From JAWKWH01 sp041397625 (lineage in GTDB: Bacteria > Pseudomonadota > Alphaproteobacteria > Rhizobiales > Rhizobiaceae): DNA of 64,000 bases. Of the stretch, positions 33,614 to 43,676 are shown piece by piece; position 1 is the stretch's first letter, and each line of letters begins with the position of its first letter. Below the pieces are notes generated by a model that was not told where the DNA came from, made no database searches, and was given only the letters and a program-made list of their open reading frames with translations. The position numbers were made by a program, and so were the translations under genes. Where the stretch lies: the NCBI GenBank assembly GCA_041397625.1, contig JAWKWH010000003.1, forward strand, positions 186,001 to 250,000. Reading direction: 5' to 3'.

Positions 33614-35023
33614 TCATCCCGCTACCGTTTGCGCCCTTGCGGCATGCGACGGTTCGAACAGGCCGAAACGCTGGCCATGGGAGCGACGGCGCCGGCCGAG
33701 CACGACGAGCGTCAGCGCCAGCACCAGCAGTTCGGCGACGATGCCGGCATACCAGATGCCGGGTTCGCCGAACCAGAACGGCAGCAGGAAGGTCAGCGGC
33801 AGGGCGAACAGATAGGTGCGCGACAGGCCGATGAGCGCGGCGCGGGCGGCGTCGCCGATCGCCTGGAAATAGTTGCCGATCATCATCAGCGGCCCGAACA
33901 GCACCATTAGCGCGACGGCGTAGGGCAGGATGCGGCCGATCTCAGCGGCAATCGCACGATCGTCGACGAACAGGAAGCCGATCGTGTCGCGATTGCCGAT
34001 ATAGGTCGCCTCGACGGTGGCGCAGTATGCGAGCGCCAGCAGCAGCGCGAATTTGAGGCTGGCGTTGGAGCGCGGCCAGATGCGGGCGCCGAAATTGTTG
34101 CCGACGATGGTCTGGAACGCCATGGAAAGGCCAAGCAGCGGCAGGTAGGCGAAGGTCATCAGCCTGGTGATGATGCCGAAGGCGCCGGCGGTCGCCTCGT
34201 AGGTCGGGCCGGCCCAGATCTGCAGGCAGGCGAGTGTCAGCGCCGCCGACAGCGACACGCCGATATAGCCGAGGCTCGCCGGCGCGCCGAGCGCCAGCAG
34301 CTCGCCCCAGCGGCTCCAGCCCTGGCGCAGCGACGGGCGATGCCGTGTCGCGCCGGTCGCGAACCGGTAGGCGATGACCGTCAGCAGGGAGCAGCCCTGG
34401 GCGAGGACGGTACCGCATGCGGAGCCGGCGACGCCCCAGCCGAAACGGGCGATGAACAGATAGTCGAACAGGATGTTGAGCAGCGCCGACATCATGGTGA
34501 TGGCCGACATGGCGACGAGCCGGCCCTCGCAGCGCAGCGCGGCGATGTTGATCGCCAGCACGAAGACCAGCGGCGAGAAGAAGATCAGGATCGAGATATA
34601 GGCGTAGCCGAAGCCGGCCAGTTCGGCCGACCCGTCGGCGGCCATGCGGGTCAATGTGCCGCCCGCCGCCACGAAGATCGCGATCAGCACGGCGCAGATC
34701 ACCAGCGTCAACCGGATCGCCTGGCCGAAGGCATCGCGTGCCTCATCGTGCTCGCCGGCGCCGAGCAGACGGGCGAAAACGCTGGAAAACCCGTTGGCGA
34801 CCAGTGTCGAAAGCGCCACCAGCAGCATGTAGAGCGGAAACATCAGCGTCACCGCCGTCAATGCCGCCGCGCCGACATAAAGGCCGAGGAAGTAGGCGTC
34901 GACCAGCGAGAACAGGCCGTTGACCAGCATGACGAGGATGATCGGGGCGGCGGTTTTCAGGAACAGGGCCGGCAGGCCGCCGGCAAGGAAGATATTGTCC
35001 GTCGCGGACGGATTCTCGTACAT
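33614..35023 (-). CDS. MATE family efflux transporter
   Basis: The 469-residue membrane protein has twelve predicted helices in two related halves, with family segments PIILVMLVNGLFSLVDAYFLGLYVGAAALTAVTLMFP near the N-terminus, GVAGSACGTVLAQG and FQTIVGNNFGARIW in the second half. It exports drugs or metabolites in exchange for protons or sodium. The start at 35023 follows the family; an open frame extends 22 codons upstream. It lies downstream of soxR on the same strand with 186 bases between, so it could belong to a redox-stress set, which is not shown. Confidence 0.9.
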   Translation of the reverse strand: MYENPSATDNIFLAGGLPALFLKTAAPIILVMLVNGLFSLVDAYFLGLYVGAAALTAVTLMFPLYMLLVALSTLVANGFSSVFARLLGAGEHDEARDAFGQAIRLTLVICAVLIAIFVAAGGTLTRMAADGSAELAGFGYAYISILIFFSPLVFVLAINIAALRCEGRLVAMSAITMMSALLNILFDYLFIARFGWGVAGSACGTVLAQGCSLLTVIAYRFATGATRHRPSLRQGWSRWGELLALGAPASLGYIGVSLSAALTLACLQIWAGPTYEATAGAFGIITRLMTFAYLPLLGLSMAFQTIVGNNFGARIWPRSNASLKFALLLALAYCATVEATYIGNRDTIGFLFVDDRAIAAEIGRILPYAVALMVLFGPLMMIGNYFQAIGDAARAALIGLSRTYLFALPLTFLLPFWFGEPGIWYAGIVAELLVLALTLVVLGRRRRSHGQRFGLFEPSHAARAQTVAG

Positions 35024-35209
35024 CGCAAACCTCGCGCGCTCTTTGAGTGCGGGACTTGGACGGGCGCTCGCATTGCCATCTGACCGCACGGAAAAACGCG
35101 TTTGGCGGATGTTGTCTAAGGAGGCTTTACCTTGGCAGTGCCAGCGAGCGGCGGGGGCCTCACCCCTGGCGGCTGGCTATCCGCAAGCCGCGGGAATGTC
35201 AATCGCCGG

Positions 35210-35680
35210 TTACGGCTCGTCGCCCATCAGGAAGCGCGGTCCGGCGCCGTTCCTTGCCATCCGGTCGTCCGGATTGACCAGCCGGCAGCGCTTCAGAGAA
35301 AGGCAGCCGCATCCGATGCAGCTATCGAGCTTGTCGCGCAGGCCGGTCAGCATATCGATCCTGGCGTCGAGGTCGCGGCGGAAGTGACGGCTGATGCGGG
35401 TCCAGTCCTTCTTGGTCGGCGTGCGCCCCGCAGGCAGCGTCTTCAACTGGTCGCGGATCTGGCCGATGGTGAAGCCGAACTGCTGGGCGGCCATGACGAA
35501 GGAAAGCCTGCGGATGTCGGAACGCGGAAAGCGCCGCTGGCCGCCGGCGTTGCGCTCGGGTGCCACCAGGCCTTCCTCCTCGTAGTAACGGATCGCCGAC
35601 ACCGACAGGCCGGTGCGGCGGGCCAGGTCGCCGATGGACAGAAGGTCGGAACCCGTCAGTCCGTGCGGTTTTACCGGCAT
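35210..35680 (-). CDS. soxR: Redox-sensitive transcriptional activator SoxR
   Basis: A 156-residue MerR-family regulator. The winged helix begins with LSIGDLARRTGLSVSAIRYYEEEGLV, a dimer helix follows, and CIGCGCLSLKRC at 121-132 is the CxxCxCxxxxxC motif that binds the [2Fe-2S] cluster. In alphaproteobacteria SoxR senses redox-cycling compounds and activates exporters, oxygenases or VOC proteins directly, without SoxS. Its gene is divergent from a VOC gene, and a perfect SoxR box is centred between the two starts. The first ATG gives the normal length. Confidence 0.96.
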   Translation of the reverse strand: MPVKPHGLTGSDLLSIGDLARRTGLSVSAIRYYEEEGLVAPERNAGGQRRFPRSDIRRLSFVMAAQQFGFTIGQIRDQLKTLPAGRTPTKKDWTRISRHFRRDLDARIDMLTGLRDKLDSCIGCGCLSLKRCRLVNPDDRMARNGAGPRFLMGDEP

Positions 35681-35692
35681 CGAAAAAATTCC

Positions 35693-35723
35693 TTGACCTC
35701 AAGTTAGGTTGAGGAACTAGTCT
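35693..35723 (+). promoter_or_regulatory. SoxR box within a 19-bp-spacer promoter
   Basis: CCTCAAGTTAGGTTGAGG (35697-35714) is an 18-base inverted repeat with perfect 6-base arms, matching the classical SoxR box. It lies between a -35 TTGACC (35693-35698) and a -10 TAGTCT (35718-35723) with a 19-base spacer, the overlong spacing typical of MerR-activated promoters. It points toward the VOC gene, which starts 50 bases further on. Confidence 0.85.
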
Positions 35724-35772
35724 CGGCAAACCGCTTGAGTCAAGCGGCGGCAGAAACCGAAAGGACAGGACG

Positions 35773-36276
35773 ATGAAGCAAGCCGTTCTCGAACACGTCA
35801 ATCTCACCGTCACCGACCCGGAGAAGACCGCCGAGCGGTTGTGCGATCTGTTCGGCTGGCATGTGCGCTGGAAAGGCGAAGCCAAATATGGCGGGCTGAC
35901 CGTGCATGTCGGCACCGATAACGACTACCTCGCCGTCTATTCGATGGGCAGCCCGGCCAAGGCGCCGGCGGACGAGAGCTATGCGGTGCGCGGCGGGCTC
36001 AATCATATCGGTGTCGTCGTCGACGATCTCGAGGCGGCCGAGAGGCGGGTGAAGGCGGCGGGCTACGAACCGCATTCGCATGCCGACTACGAACCGGGAA
36101 GGCGGTTTTACTTCGACGACGATGACGGCATCGAGTTCGAGGTGGTCAGCTACAGCCTAGAACGGTTCATCTTTGGATGGATGCGGTTTGATGGCGTTCG
36201 TGCCGGCGAGGAGAACGCCGCGGCACTGAACCCCGCCTCCCCCTTGAGGGGAGGCCCAAGAGACCGAACGAAGTGA
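35773..36276 (+). CDS. VOC (glyoxalase/bleomycin-resistance fold) protein under SoxR control
   Basis: A single VOC domain: VLEHVNLTVTDPEKTAERLCDLFGW, metal-site histidine in EHVNL, GGLNHIGVVVDDLEAAERRVKAAGYEPHSHADYEPGRRFYFDDDDGIEFEVVSYS. The domain should end near residue 133, but the frame runs on for about 35 residues. The last part (ALNPASPLRGGPRDRTK) is the translation of the palindromic repeat starting at 36232. The tail is therefore a product of repeat insertion, and total length is 167 residues. The SoxR box upstream suggests a role in disposing of redox-active or electrophilic compounds. Confidence 0.88.
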   Translation: MKQAVLEHVNLTVTDPEKTAERLCDLFGWHVRWKGEAKYGGLTVHVGTDNDYLAVYSMGSPAKAPADESYAVRGGLNHIGVVVDDLEAAERRVKAAGYEPHSHADYEPGRRFYFDDDDGIEFEVVSYSLERFIFGWMRFDGVRAGEENAAALNPASPLRGGPRDRTK

Positions 36277-36386
36277 AAGTCGATTGGGTGGGGGTGCCAA
36301 GGAAGTGCGATCTTCGCCCTTACCCCCACCCGGCTCTGCCTTGCTTTGCAAGCCAATCGCCGACCTCCCCTCAAGGGGGAGGTGGG
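36232..36386. repeat. Palindromic repeat element, empty form (TIR pair, short centre)
   Basis: A left half (CCTCCCC-CTTGA-GGGGAGG hairpin, then GAGACCGAACG, ending GGGTGGGGGT near 36296) faces an inverted right half (ACCCCCACCC from about 36321, ending in the CCTCCCCTCAAGGGGGAGG hairpin). Only about 25 bases lie between the halves. The same design is seen at 57088-57224, and with a gene inside at 60992-61532. The left half encodes the tail of the upstream VOC protein. The rest of the gap up to 36598 holds no recognisable feature. Confidence 0.75.
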
Positions 36387-36598
36387 TCTGACGGCCAGAC
36401 GGAATGCTGCAAATCACCGAAATCAGCTAGCAAACCGTGATCGTTTCAACTCGGTCTTGCCGCGCCCCGTCCGCCCCTGGCCGGGAACAACATACTGAAG
36501 CTCCACGTCTAGAACGGGACCGGAACACCCTGGCGGCCGCTTGTCCCTCCGCGCCGCATGGCCTATCTGGACGGCGGAACGAACGAAACGGAACCGCC

Positions 36599-37723
<1,125 letters not shown>

Positions 37724-37740
37724 GGTCGGGGAGTGTTCGA

Positions 37741-38382
37741 GTGAGCGCCTTGAACGACGCAAAAGTGCGGGATCTGCTCGACGAACTGCACGAAAAGGCG
37801 GGCGGCGACCGCGACCGTTGGGCCGGCCGCAGGAATGCCGACGGAACCAGCGCATCCGGCGGCTGCGAGGAGCCGATCGTCAGGCTTGGTGAGTTCTACC
37901 TGGCAATCACGCGTCAGGAGGGCGGGCTGCTCCATCTGCTGGCGCGCGCCGCCAGGGCCAAGCGGATCGTCGAATTCGGCGCCTCCTTCGGCATCAGCAC
38001 GCTTTATCTGGCCGCCGCCGCGGCCGACAATGGCGGCGAGGTGATCACCACGGAAGTTCATCCCGACAAGTGTGCTGCCGCCCGGGCAAACCTGGCGCGA
38101 GCCGGGCTTTCCGAATACGCCACCGTCATCGAGGGCGATGCGCGACAGACGCTCGCCGATATCGCCGGCCCGATCGATTTCGTGCTGCTCGACGGCTGGA
38201 AAAGCATGTATCTTGCCGTCTTCGAGCTGCTGCGGCCGAAACTGTCGCCGGGCGCGGTGATCGCCGCCGACAACTGGCGCCACGACGGCGTGGCGAGCTA
38301 TATGGCGGCCGTGAGCGACCCCGCGTCCGGGTTCACCACGGTGACGCTCGACGACATGGCGCTGAGCTGCCTGACAGGCTGA
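37741..38382 (+). CDS. Class I SAM-dependent O-methyltransferase
   Basis: The 213-residue protein resembles catechol-type O-methyltransferases (methyltransf_24 group). It has EFGASFGISTLYLAAAA as the SAM glycine loop near residue 79, ITTEVHPDKCAAARANLARAG with the acidic ribose-binding residue, and DFVLLDGWKSMYLAVFELLRPKLSPGAVIAADNW near 145. The start is GTG at 37741 with a GGGGAG site upstream. The same frame is open far upstream inside mrp, but that part is not coding. It follows mrp by 18 bases and is probably co-transcribed. The acceptor is unknown. Confidence 0.85.
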   Translation: MSALNDAKVRDLLDELHEKAGGDRDRWAGRRNADGTSASGGCEEPIVRLGEFYLAITRQEGGLLHLLARAARAKRIVEFGASFGISTLYLAAAAADNGGEVITTEVHPDKCAAARANLARAGLSEYATVIEGDARQTLADIAGPIDFVLLDGWKSMYLAVFELLRPKLSPGAVIAADNWRHDGVASYMAAVSDPASGFTTVTLDDMALSCLTG

Positions 38383-38394
38383 TCGAGCCCGCCT

Positions 38395-39552
38395 TCAGGC
38401 GCCCATCTCGTCGTCCTGCTTGCGTGCGATTTCGGCGAGCGCCAACAGCAACTCCTTGAACTCGGCCTCGCCATAGACCTTGTTTGCGTCGCCCTGCGAT
38501 CCGCCGAAGCTTCGCACCAGCTTGAACTTGTCTTCCGTGGAGCCTGGAAAGTGCAGCCACAGGGCCTCGATATTGAGCGCTGGCGCCCGCACCGAGCGCA
38601 GCTCCGGCGGCTGCTTGGCGTCGGCGCCGTGCTTGCGCAGCGCTTCAAGACTTGAATCAAGCCGATCGAACATGTCGCTGTCGCTGTTCATGTTTATCAG
38701 CTCCGGGCGGTCGGGATCAACGCCGACTTCGTAGAGTGCGACGGCCTTCTCGTCGTCGATCTCGACGACGCGCAGCGAGGCGGGCTCCGCCGGCATCTTC
38801 ATGTCGCGCTTGATCGCGTCGAGGCCGATGATGAAATTGTAGTGCGCGGTGGAGAAAGCGGTTTCGGGAACCGCCCTGGTCAGGTCGCCCTTGAAACCGT
38901 GCAGGTCGAGCAGGGGCCTCACCTTGTAGATGGGGTCGAACAGCCGCGTGTCGAAAACCAGATCCTTGTACCACATGAAATAGAACTTCTTCTTGGTGAA
39001 ATAGGTATGGGTCCAGGTGCCGCTGCCCTGGTAGTTGGTGGCGAACTGCTGGTAGGTCAGCGTGCTCTTGCCGTAGATCGGATCGTCGATGTGCAGGAAC
39101 TCTATGCCTGCCTGCCTGGAAACGCCATGGATGACCATGAAATGGCCGCCGCCGCCGTTCCAGCCGATGCGCGCGCCGACCACGAGGCCGGCATCGAGCT
39201 GGCTTTTGATATCAGCCCAGGAGATGGTGCCGCCCTGGTAGCTGACGAAGTTCTCGGTGATCTCCAGCGCCAGGTTGAGAAACCAGGGCTGGTTGCAGGC
39301 TCCGGGAACGGGCGTGACGCAGCAGCTTTCGCCCATCGCCTCGGAGGCGACCTTGCACTGGGTCCAGGGGCTCAGCCACGAATAGAATTTCGATACGCTG
39401 GTCGACGTGGCGGCCCAGCACCATTGCGACTGGGTCTGTTGCTGCATGGTGAAGTTGAGCACCGTCGAGGTGTAGAGCCAGTCGAAATAGAAGCGGTTTA
39501 GATTGACGGCGGTGTGGAAGCGGTGGGCGAGGAACTGATCGTGCAGCGCCAT
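38395..39552 (-). CDS. Papain-like cysteine protease (AvrRpt2/C39-like) with unknown C-terminal domain
   Basis: The 385-residue protein begins with a papain-like protease: QQTQSQWCWAATSTSVSKFY with the catalytic cysteine at 45, GGGGHFMVIHG with the histidine at 137, and EFLHIDDP with an aspartate at 156-157. This is the C70/C39_2-like pattern seen in AvrRpt2 and related bacterial proteins. Residues about 190-385 form a second region without recognisable family. There is no signal peptide. GGAGCAAA precedes the ATG at 39552. It is convergent with the methyltransferase gene, and its upstream region (39553-39746) is strikingly AT-rich for this genome. Substrate and role, including any secretion, are unknown. 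Confidence 0.75.
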   Translation of the reverse strand: MALHDQFLAHRFHTAVNLNRFYFDWLYTSTVLNFTMQQQTQSQWCWAATSTSVSKFYSWLSPWTQCKVASEAMGESCCVTPVPGACNQPWFLNLALEITENFVSYQGGTISWADIKSQLDAGLVVGARIGWNGGGGHFMVIHGVSRQAGIEFLHIDDPIYGKSTLTYQQFATNYQGSGTWTHTYFTKKKFYFMWYKDLVFDTRLFDPIYKVRPLLDLHGFKGDLTRAVPETAFSTAHYNFIIGLDAIKRDMKMPAEPASLRVVEIDDEKAVALYEVGVDPDRPELINMNSDSDMFDRLDSSLEALRKHGADAKQPPELRSVRAPALNIEALWLHFPGSTEDKFKLVRSFGGSQGDANKVYGEAEFKELLLALAEIARKQDDEMGA

Positions 39553-39746
39553 GGGATTTGCTCCTTTCAGCCCGCCCGAATTGAACAACCCGCCGGTTAT
39601 ATTATTTACTTTGTTTTATTTTGTCAAATCGCGCTGTTATTTAGCCTCGATAATTAATTCCAAATTGATATTAAATTACTTGAAAGCGCGTTATTGGTGT
39701 TTTGCTGTCGCTGATGCGCCGAGTGGTTGTTGCCGGCCATGCATGG

Positions 39747-40172
39747 TCAGGCGGTGGCGAGCAGGATCGCGCCGACGCTGATGAGCGCGATCCCGGACCA
39801 GCCCGTGACCGATAGCCGCTCGCCGAGGAACAGCGCGGCGATGATGGCGACGAAAACGACGCTGAGCTTGTCGACCGGCGCCACCTGCGACGCCTTGCCG
39901 ATCTGCAGCGCACGGAAATAGCACAGCCACGAAGCGCCGGTCGCAAGGCCCGACAGCACCAGGAACACAAGCGTCCTCGACGGGACCTGCGACAGCGGCT
40001 GGAACTCCCCGGTGGTCAGAAGCAGCAGGGGCAGGGTCGCGGCCACCACGAGGGTTCTGAGGAATGTCGCGAAGTTGGAGTTGATCTCGCCGACGCCGAC
40101 CTTGGCGAAAATGGCGGTCAGCGCCGCGAATATAGCGGCAAGTATTGCCCAGAACTGCCAGTTCGACGTCAT
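39747..40172 (-). CDS. EamA family transporter, single-domain (about 140 residues)
   Basis: A 141-residue membrane protein with about five helices and a single EamA/DMT domain: FWAILAAIFAALTAIFAKVGV at the start, GLATGASWLCYFRALQIGKASQVAPVDKLSVVFVAIIAALFLGERL and a final GWSGIALISVGAILLAT. Most DMT transporters have two such repeats, so this small form probably works as a dimer, as in small multidrug-type exporters. It lies 110 bases downstream of the aminotransferase gene on the same strand. Substrate unknown. Confidence 0.88.
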   Translation of the reverse strand: MTSNWQFWAILAAIFAALTAIFAKVGVGEINSNFATFLRTLVVAATLPLLLLTTGEFQPLSQVPSRTLVFLVLSGLATGASWLCYFRALQIGKASQVAPVDKLSVVFVAIIAALFLGERLSVTGWSGIALISVGAILLATA

Positions 40173-40282
40173 CGGTTTTGCCTCCGGCCGATCATCGCAA
40201 GCATCTGTCTGGGCGCATTGCGGCGGAAATGCAAATGGCCGGCGGGCCGGCCATTGGCTTCGTCAGGTCGTCTTGCGCCGCA

Positions 40283-41626
40283 TTAGACGGGGATTTTCTC
40301 CAGCGTCTTGCGGAAACAGTCGACGATCTCGTCGACATGGATCTTCTCGCTCACCAGCGCCGGGGCGACGATGCCGGTGTCGCCGGTCCACTTGACGTGG
40401 CAGCCGTTCCAGAACATCTCCTTTTGCAAGGCGTTGCCGCGGGCGCCGGGCTTGCCTTCCTCCGGCCAGATCTCGATGCCGGCCATCAGGCCGTAGCCGC
40501 GCAGGTCGCGCACCACCGGGATGTCCTTCAGCGACCAGACCGCGTCGAGGAAATAGTCCGACAGCGAGGCGGCGCGCTCGTAAAGGCCCTCGTCCTCGTA
40601 GATCTGCAGTGTCGCAAGGCCGGCGGCGCAGGCGACGGGGTGGGCGGAATAGGTGTAGCCGTGGAAGAACTCGATCGCCGATTCGGGCGAGGCATTCGTG
40701 ACCGTCTCGTAGATGTCGTCCCTGGCTGCCACCGCGCCCATCGGAATGGCGCCGTTGGTCAGCGCCTTGGCCATGGTGATGATGTCGGGCGTGACGTTGA
40801 AGGCATGGCTGGCGAACGGCTTGCCGAGGCGGCCGAAACCGGTGATGACCTCGTCGAACACCAGAAGGATGCCGTGTTGGTCGCAGATCCGGCGCAGGCG
40901 CTCCAGATAGCCCTTCGGCGGCACCAGCGTGCCGGTCGAGCCGGCGACCGGCTCGACGAAGACGGCGGCGATGGTGGAGCCGCCATAGGTCTCGCAATGG
41001 CGCTGTAGGTCTTCGGCAAGCTCGGCTCCGTGCTCGGGCTGGCCGCGCTCGAATGTCCGCTCCGCGTCCCAGGTGTGGCGCATCATGACGATGTTCGGCA
41101 TGACGACCGGAAAGCCCTCGCGGTTCTTGACCATGCCCGACAGCGACACGCCGCCGATATTGACGCCGTGATAGGCGCGCTCGCGGCTGACGAAGCGGAT
41201 GCGCTGGCTGTCGCCGCGGGCGCGATGATAGGCCATCACCATCTTCAATGCGGTGTCGATGGCCTCCGAACCGGAATTGACGAAGAAGACATGGTTGAAC
41301 GGTTCGGGCAGGTGGCGCGACAGCTTGGCGGCGAGCGCGAACGAGCCGGGATGGCCGATCTGGAAGTGCGGCGAATAGTCGTTCTGTAGCATCTGGGCGT
41401 GCACCGCGTCGATGATCTCCCGGCGGCCATGGCCGGCGGCGACGTTGAACAGGCCTGACGAGCCGTCGATGATGCGGCCGCCATTCTGGTCCCAAAGCTC
41501 GACGCCCTGGCTTTTCACCACCATGCGCGGCGCCTTCTTGAAATCGCGGTTCTGGGTAAACGGCAGCCAGTGCTGTTCCAGCGAGTTGGTGGAAAACTGC
41601 TCAAGCGGCTTGGCGAGAATGTTCAT
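40283..41626 (-). CDS. Class III aminotransferase (omega-amino acid:pyruvate type), copy 1
   Basis: The 447-residue PLP enzyme has NSLEQHWLPFTQNRDFKKAPRM at the start, HVFFVNSGSEAIDTALKMVMAYHRARGD for phosphate binding, VFDEVITGFGRLG with the PLP aspartate and the Schiff-base lysine at residue 287 in MAKALTNG. It belongs to the beta-alanine/omega-amino acid:pyruvate group and is a homologue of the enzyme at 58249. The frame extends 100 codons upstream without support; ATG at 41626 fits the family. It is divergent from a peptide-type ABC operon, which may bring in its amine or peptide substrate. Confidence 0.9.
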   Translation of the reverse strand: MNILAKPLEQFSTNSLEQHWLPFTQNRDFKKAPRMVVKSQGVELWDQNGGRIIDGSSGLFNVAAGHGRREIIDAVHAQMLQNDYSPHFQIGHPGSFALAAKLSRHLPEPFNHVFFVNSGSEAIDTALKMVMAYHRARGDSQRIRFVSRERAYHGVNIGGVSLSGMVKNREGFPVVMPNIVMMRHTWDAERTFERGQPEHGAELAEDLQRHCETYGGSTIAAVFVEPVAGSTGTLVPPKGYLERLRRICDQHGILLVFDEVITGFGRLGKPFASHAFNVTPDIITMAKALTNGAIPMGAVAARDDIYETVTNASPESAIEFFHGYTYSAHPVACAAGLATLQIYEDEGLYERAASLSDYFLDAVWSLKDIPVVRDLRGYGLMAGIEIWPEEGKPGARGNALQKEMFWNGCHVKWTGDTGIVAPALVSEKIHVDEIVDCFRKTLEKIPV

Positions 41627-41924
41627 GGCGTGAATCCCGGCGAAAAAAGTAACGCGACACGCCCTCCCGATTCGGACCGGCGGGGGCGCCGTCGCGCGAT
41701 CATGTTGTCGCCCGCCCCTTTGGCGCGATAGTGCCAGCGGCGACCAGATTGGGTGCCACGAGCGATCTGCGCGCGCCGGCTTCGGACGATGTCGCAAATC
41801 GGTCAGGTCGGGGCGCAATCGGGCGACGATTAGGCGCTGGCGGCATGAAGCTTGCCTCGTTTTTGACAAAACCGCCGAGTTGCGGAATGGTAAGCCCAAA
41901 GCACAAGAACAACGGGAGATGTTC

Positions 41925-43571
41925 ATGACAACCTACAAGAGCAATGGCGACCGCGTGCCGGCTTCCATCGAGACGATGGTGGAAGAGGTCAAGCGCGGAC
42001 GGATGGACCGCCGCGAATTCCTGGCGCTGGCCAGTGCGTTCGGCGCCAGCACGGCTGCGGCCTATGCTATGATCGGCCTGGCCGATCCGGGCGAGGCGGC
42101 GGCCCAGGAAATGGGCAAGAAGGGCGGCGTCCTGAAAGTGCAGATGATCGTCAAGGAGCCGAAGGACCCGCGTACCTATGACTGGTCGGAAATGGCCAAC
42201 GTCACGCGCTGCTGTAACGACTATCTGGTTCGCTACACCTACGACTTCACCTTCGAGGGCCACCTGATCGAAAGCTGGGAAGTCAACGACGACGCTACCG
42301 AATACACACTGCATGTGCGCCAGGGCGTCAAATGGTCGAACGGCGACGACTTCAATGCCGACGACGTGATCTTCAACCTCAATCGCTGGTGCGACAAGGC
42401 GGTCGAGGGCAATTCGATGGCCGCGCGCATGGGCCCGCTTATCGACGATGCCACGGGCAAGGCCGCGGACGGCGCGATCACCAAGGTCGACGACCACACG
42501 GTCAAGCTGACGCTCAAATCGTCCGACATCACCATCATTCCGGGCATGGCCGACTATCCGGCGCTGATCGTGCACCGCGATTTCGACAGCAATCCGGATA
42601 CGCTGAAGATGCCCGGCACCGGTCCTTACGAGATCGTCGAATACGAGGTCGGCAAGCGCGCGGTGATCAAGCGTCGCGAGAACTTCACCTGGTGGAAGGG
42701 CGATCCCTATCTCGATGGTGTCGAATTCATCGACTACGGCGCGGAGACCAATGCCATCGTGTCGGCGCTGGAATCGGGCGAGATCGACGCCAATTACCAG
42801 ACGACGGGCGAGACGGTGGCGCTGCTCGACTCCATGGGCATGCAGAAGAGCGAGACGACGACGGCGGCAACTGTGGTCATGCGCATGCATGTGACGCATG
42901 AGCCCTACGACAACAAGACGGTGCGCAATGCCGTGCAGTTGGCGATCGACAACGCAACCATCCTGCAGCTCGGCTACAACGGCGCCGGCACGGTGGCGGA
43001 AAACCACCATGTCTGCCCGATCCATCCGGAGTATTTCGAGCTTCCGAAGATCGGCCGCGACGTGGAGAAGGCCAAGGCGATGTTCGCCGAAGCCGGTCTG
43101 GCCGGCAAGGAGATCGAGCTGATCTCCTACGATGCCGACTACGTGCAGAACCCGGCCGACGTCGCCGCCGCGCAGCTGCGCGAGGCGGGCATCGAGGTCA
43201 AGCGCACGGTCATTCCGGGCTCGTCGTTCTGGAACGACTGGACAAAGTATCCGTTCTCGACGACGGAATGGAACATGCGTCCGCTCGGCGTGCAGGTGCT
43301 GGCGCTAGCCTATCGCACCGGCGAGGCCTGGAACGAGACGGGCTATTCCAATCCCGATTTCGACGCCAAGCTCGGCGAGGCGCTGGCCATTGCCGACGCC
43401 GACAAGCGCCGGGTGATCATGGAGGACGTCGAAAAGATCCTGCAGGACTCGGGCATCATCGTGCAGTCGTTCTGGCGCGCGATCTACCGCCACTCGCAGC
43501 CCTATGTGAAGGATTTCGGCAAGCACCAGACTTTCGAATTCCACATCGACCGCGTCTGGCTCGACACCTAG
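41925..43571 (+). CDS. ABC transporter substrate-binding protein, peptide/nickel family 5
   Basis: A 548-residue family-5 binding protein. The N-terminus has a Tat-like signal, RMDRREFLALASAFGASTAAAYAMIG, after a 28-residue lead, with cleavage likely near EAAA|QE. Mature features are LIESWEVNDDATEYTLHVRQGVKWSNGDDFNADDVIFNLNRW and GTGPYEIVEYEVGKRAVIKRRENFTWW. GGGAG lies 6 bases before the ATG at 41925. It captures peptides or similar solutes for the permeases and ATPase encoded next. A stable hairpin follows its stop, as is common where the binding protein must be made in excess. Confidence 0.92.
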   Translation: MTTYKSNGDRVPASIETMVEEVKRGRMDRREFLALASAFGASTAAAYAMIGLADPGEAAAQEMGKKGGVLKVQMIVKEPKDPRTYDWSEMANVTRCCNDYLVRYTYDFTFEGHLIESWEVNDDATEYTLHVRQGVKWSNGDDFNADDVIFNLNRWCDKAVEGNSMAARMGPLIDDATGKAADGAITKVDDHTVKLTLKSSDITIIPGMADYPALIVHRDFDSNPDTLKMPGTGPYEIVEYEVGKRAVIKRRENFTWWKGDPYLDGVEFIDYGAETNAIVSALESGEIDANYQTTGETVALLDSMGMQKSETTTAATVVMRMHVTHEPYDNKTVRNAVQLAIDNATILQLGYNGAGTVAENHHVCPIHPEYFELPKIGRDVEKAKAMFAEAGLAGKEIELISYDADYVQNPADVAAAQLREAGIEVKRTVIPGSSFWNDWTKYPFSTTEWNMRPLGVQVLALAYRTGEAWNETGYSNPDFDAKLGEALAIADADKRRVIMEDVEKILQDSGIIVQSFWRAIYRHSQPYVKDFGKHQTFEFHIDRVWLDT

Positions 43572-43596
43572 GCGCAGGGTGGCAAACAGAACTTGG

Positions 43597-43618
43597 CGGG
43601 AGGGGTTGTCCCCTCCCG
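43597..43618 (+). promoter_or_regulatory. Intercistronic hairpin after the binding-protein gene
   Basis: A perfect 9-pair stem (CGGGAGGGG / CCCCTCCCG) with a TTGT loop lies 25 bases after the stop of the binding protein and 59 bases before the first permease. There is no T-run, so it is better read as an mRNA-stabilising or attenuating hairpin than a full terminator. Confidence 0.6.
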
Positions 43619-43676
43619 TCGCAGCGGGGACCTTTTGAACTTTGAATACCACGCCCGCGACAATGGGAGGGTATAG

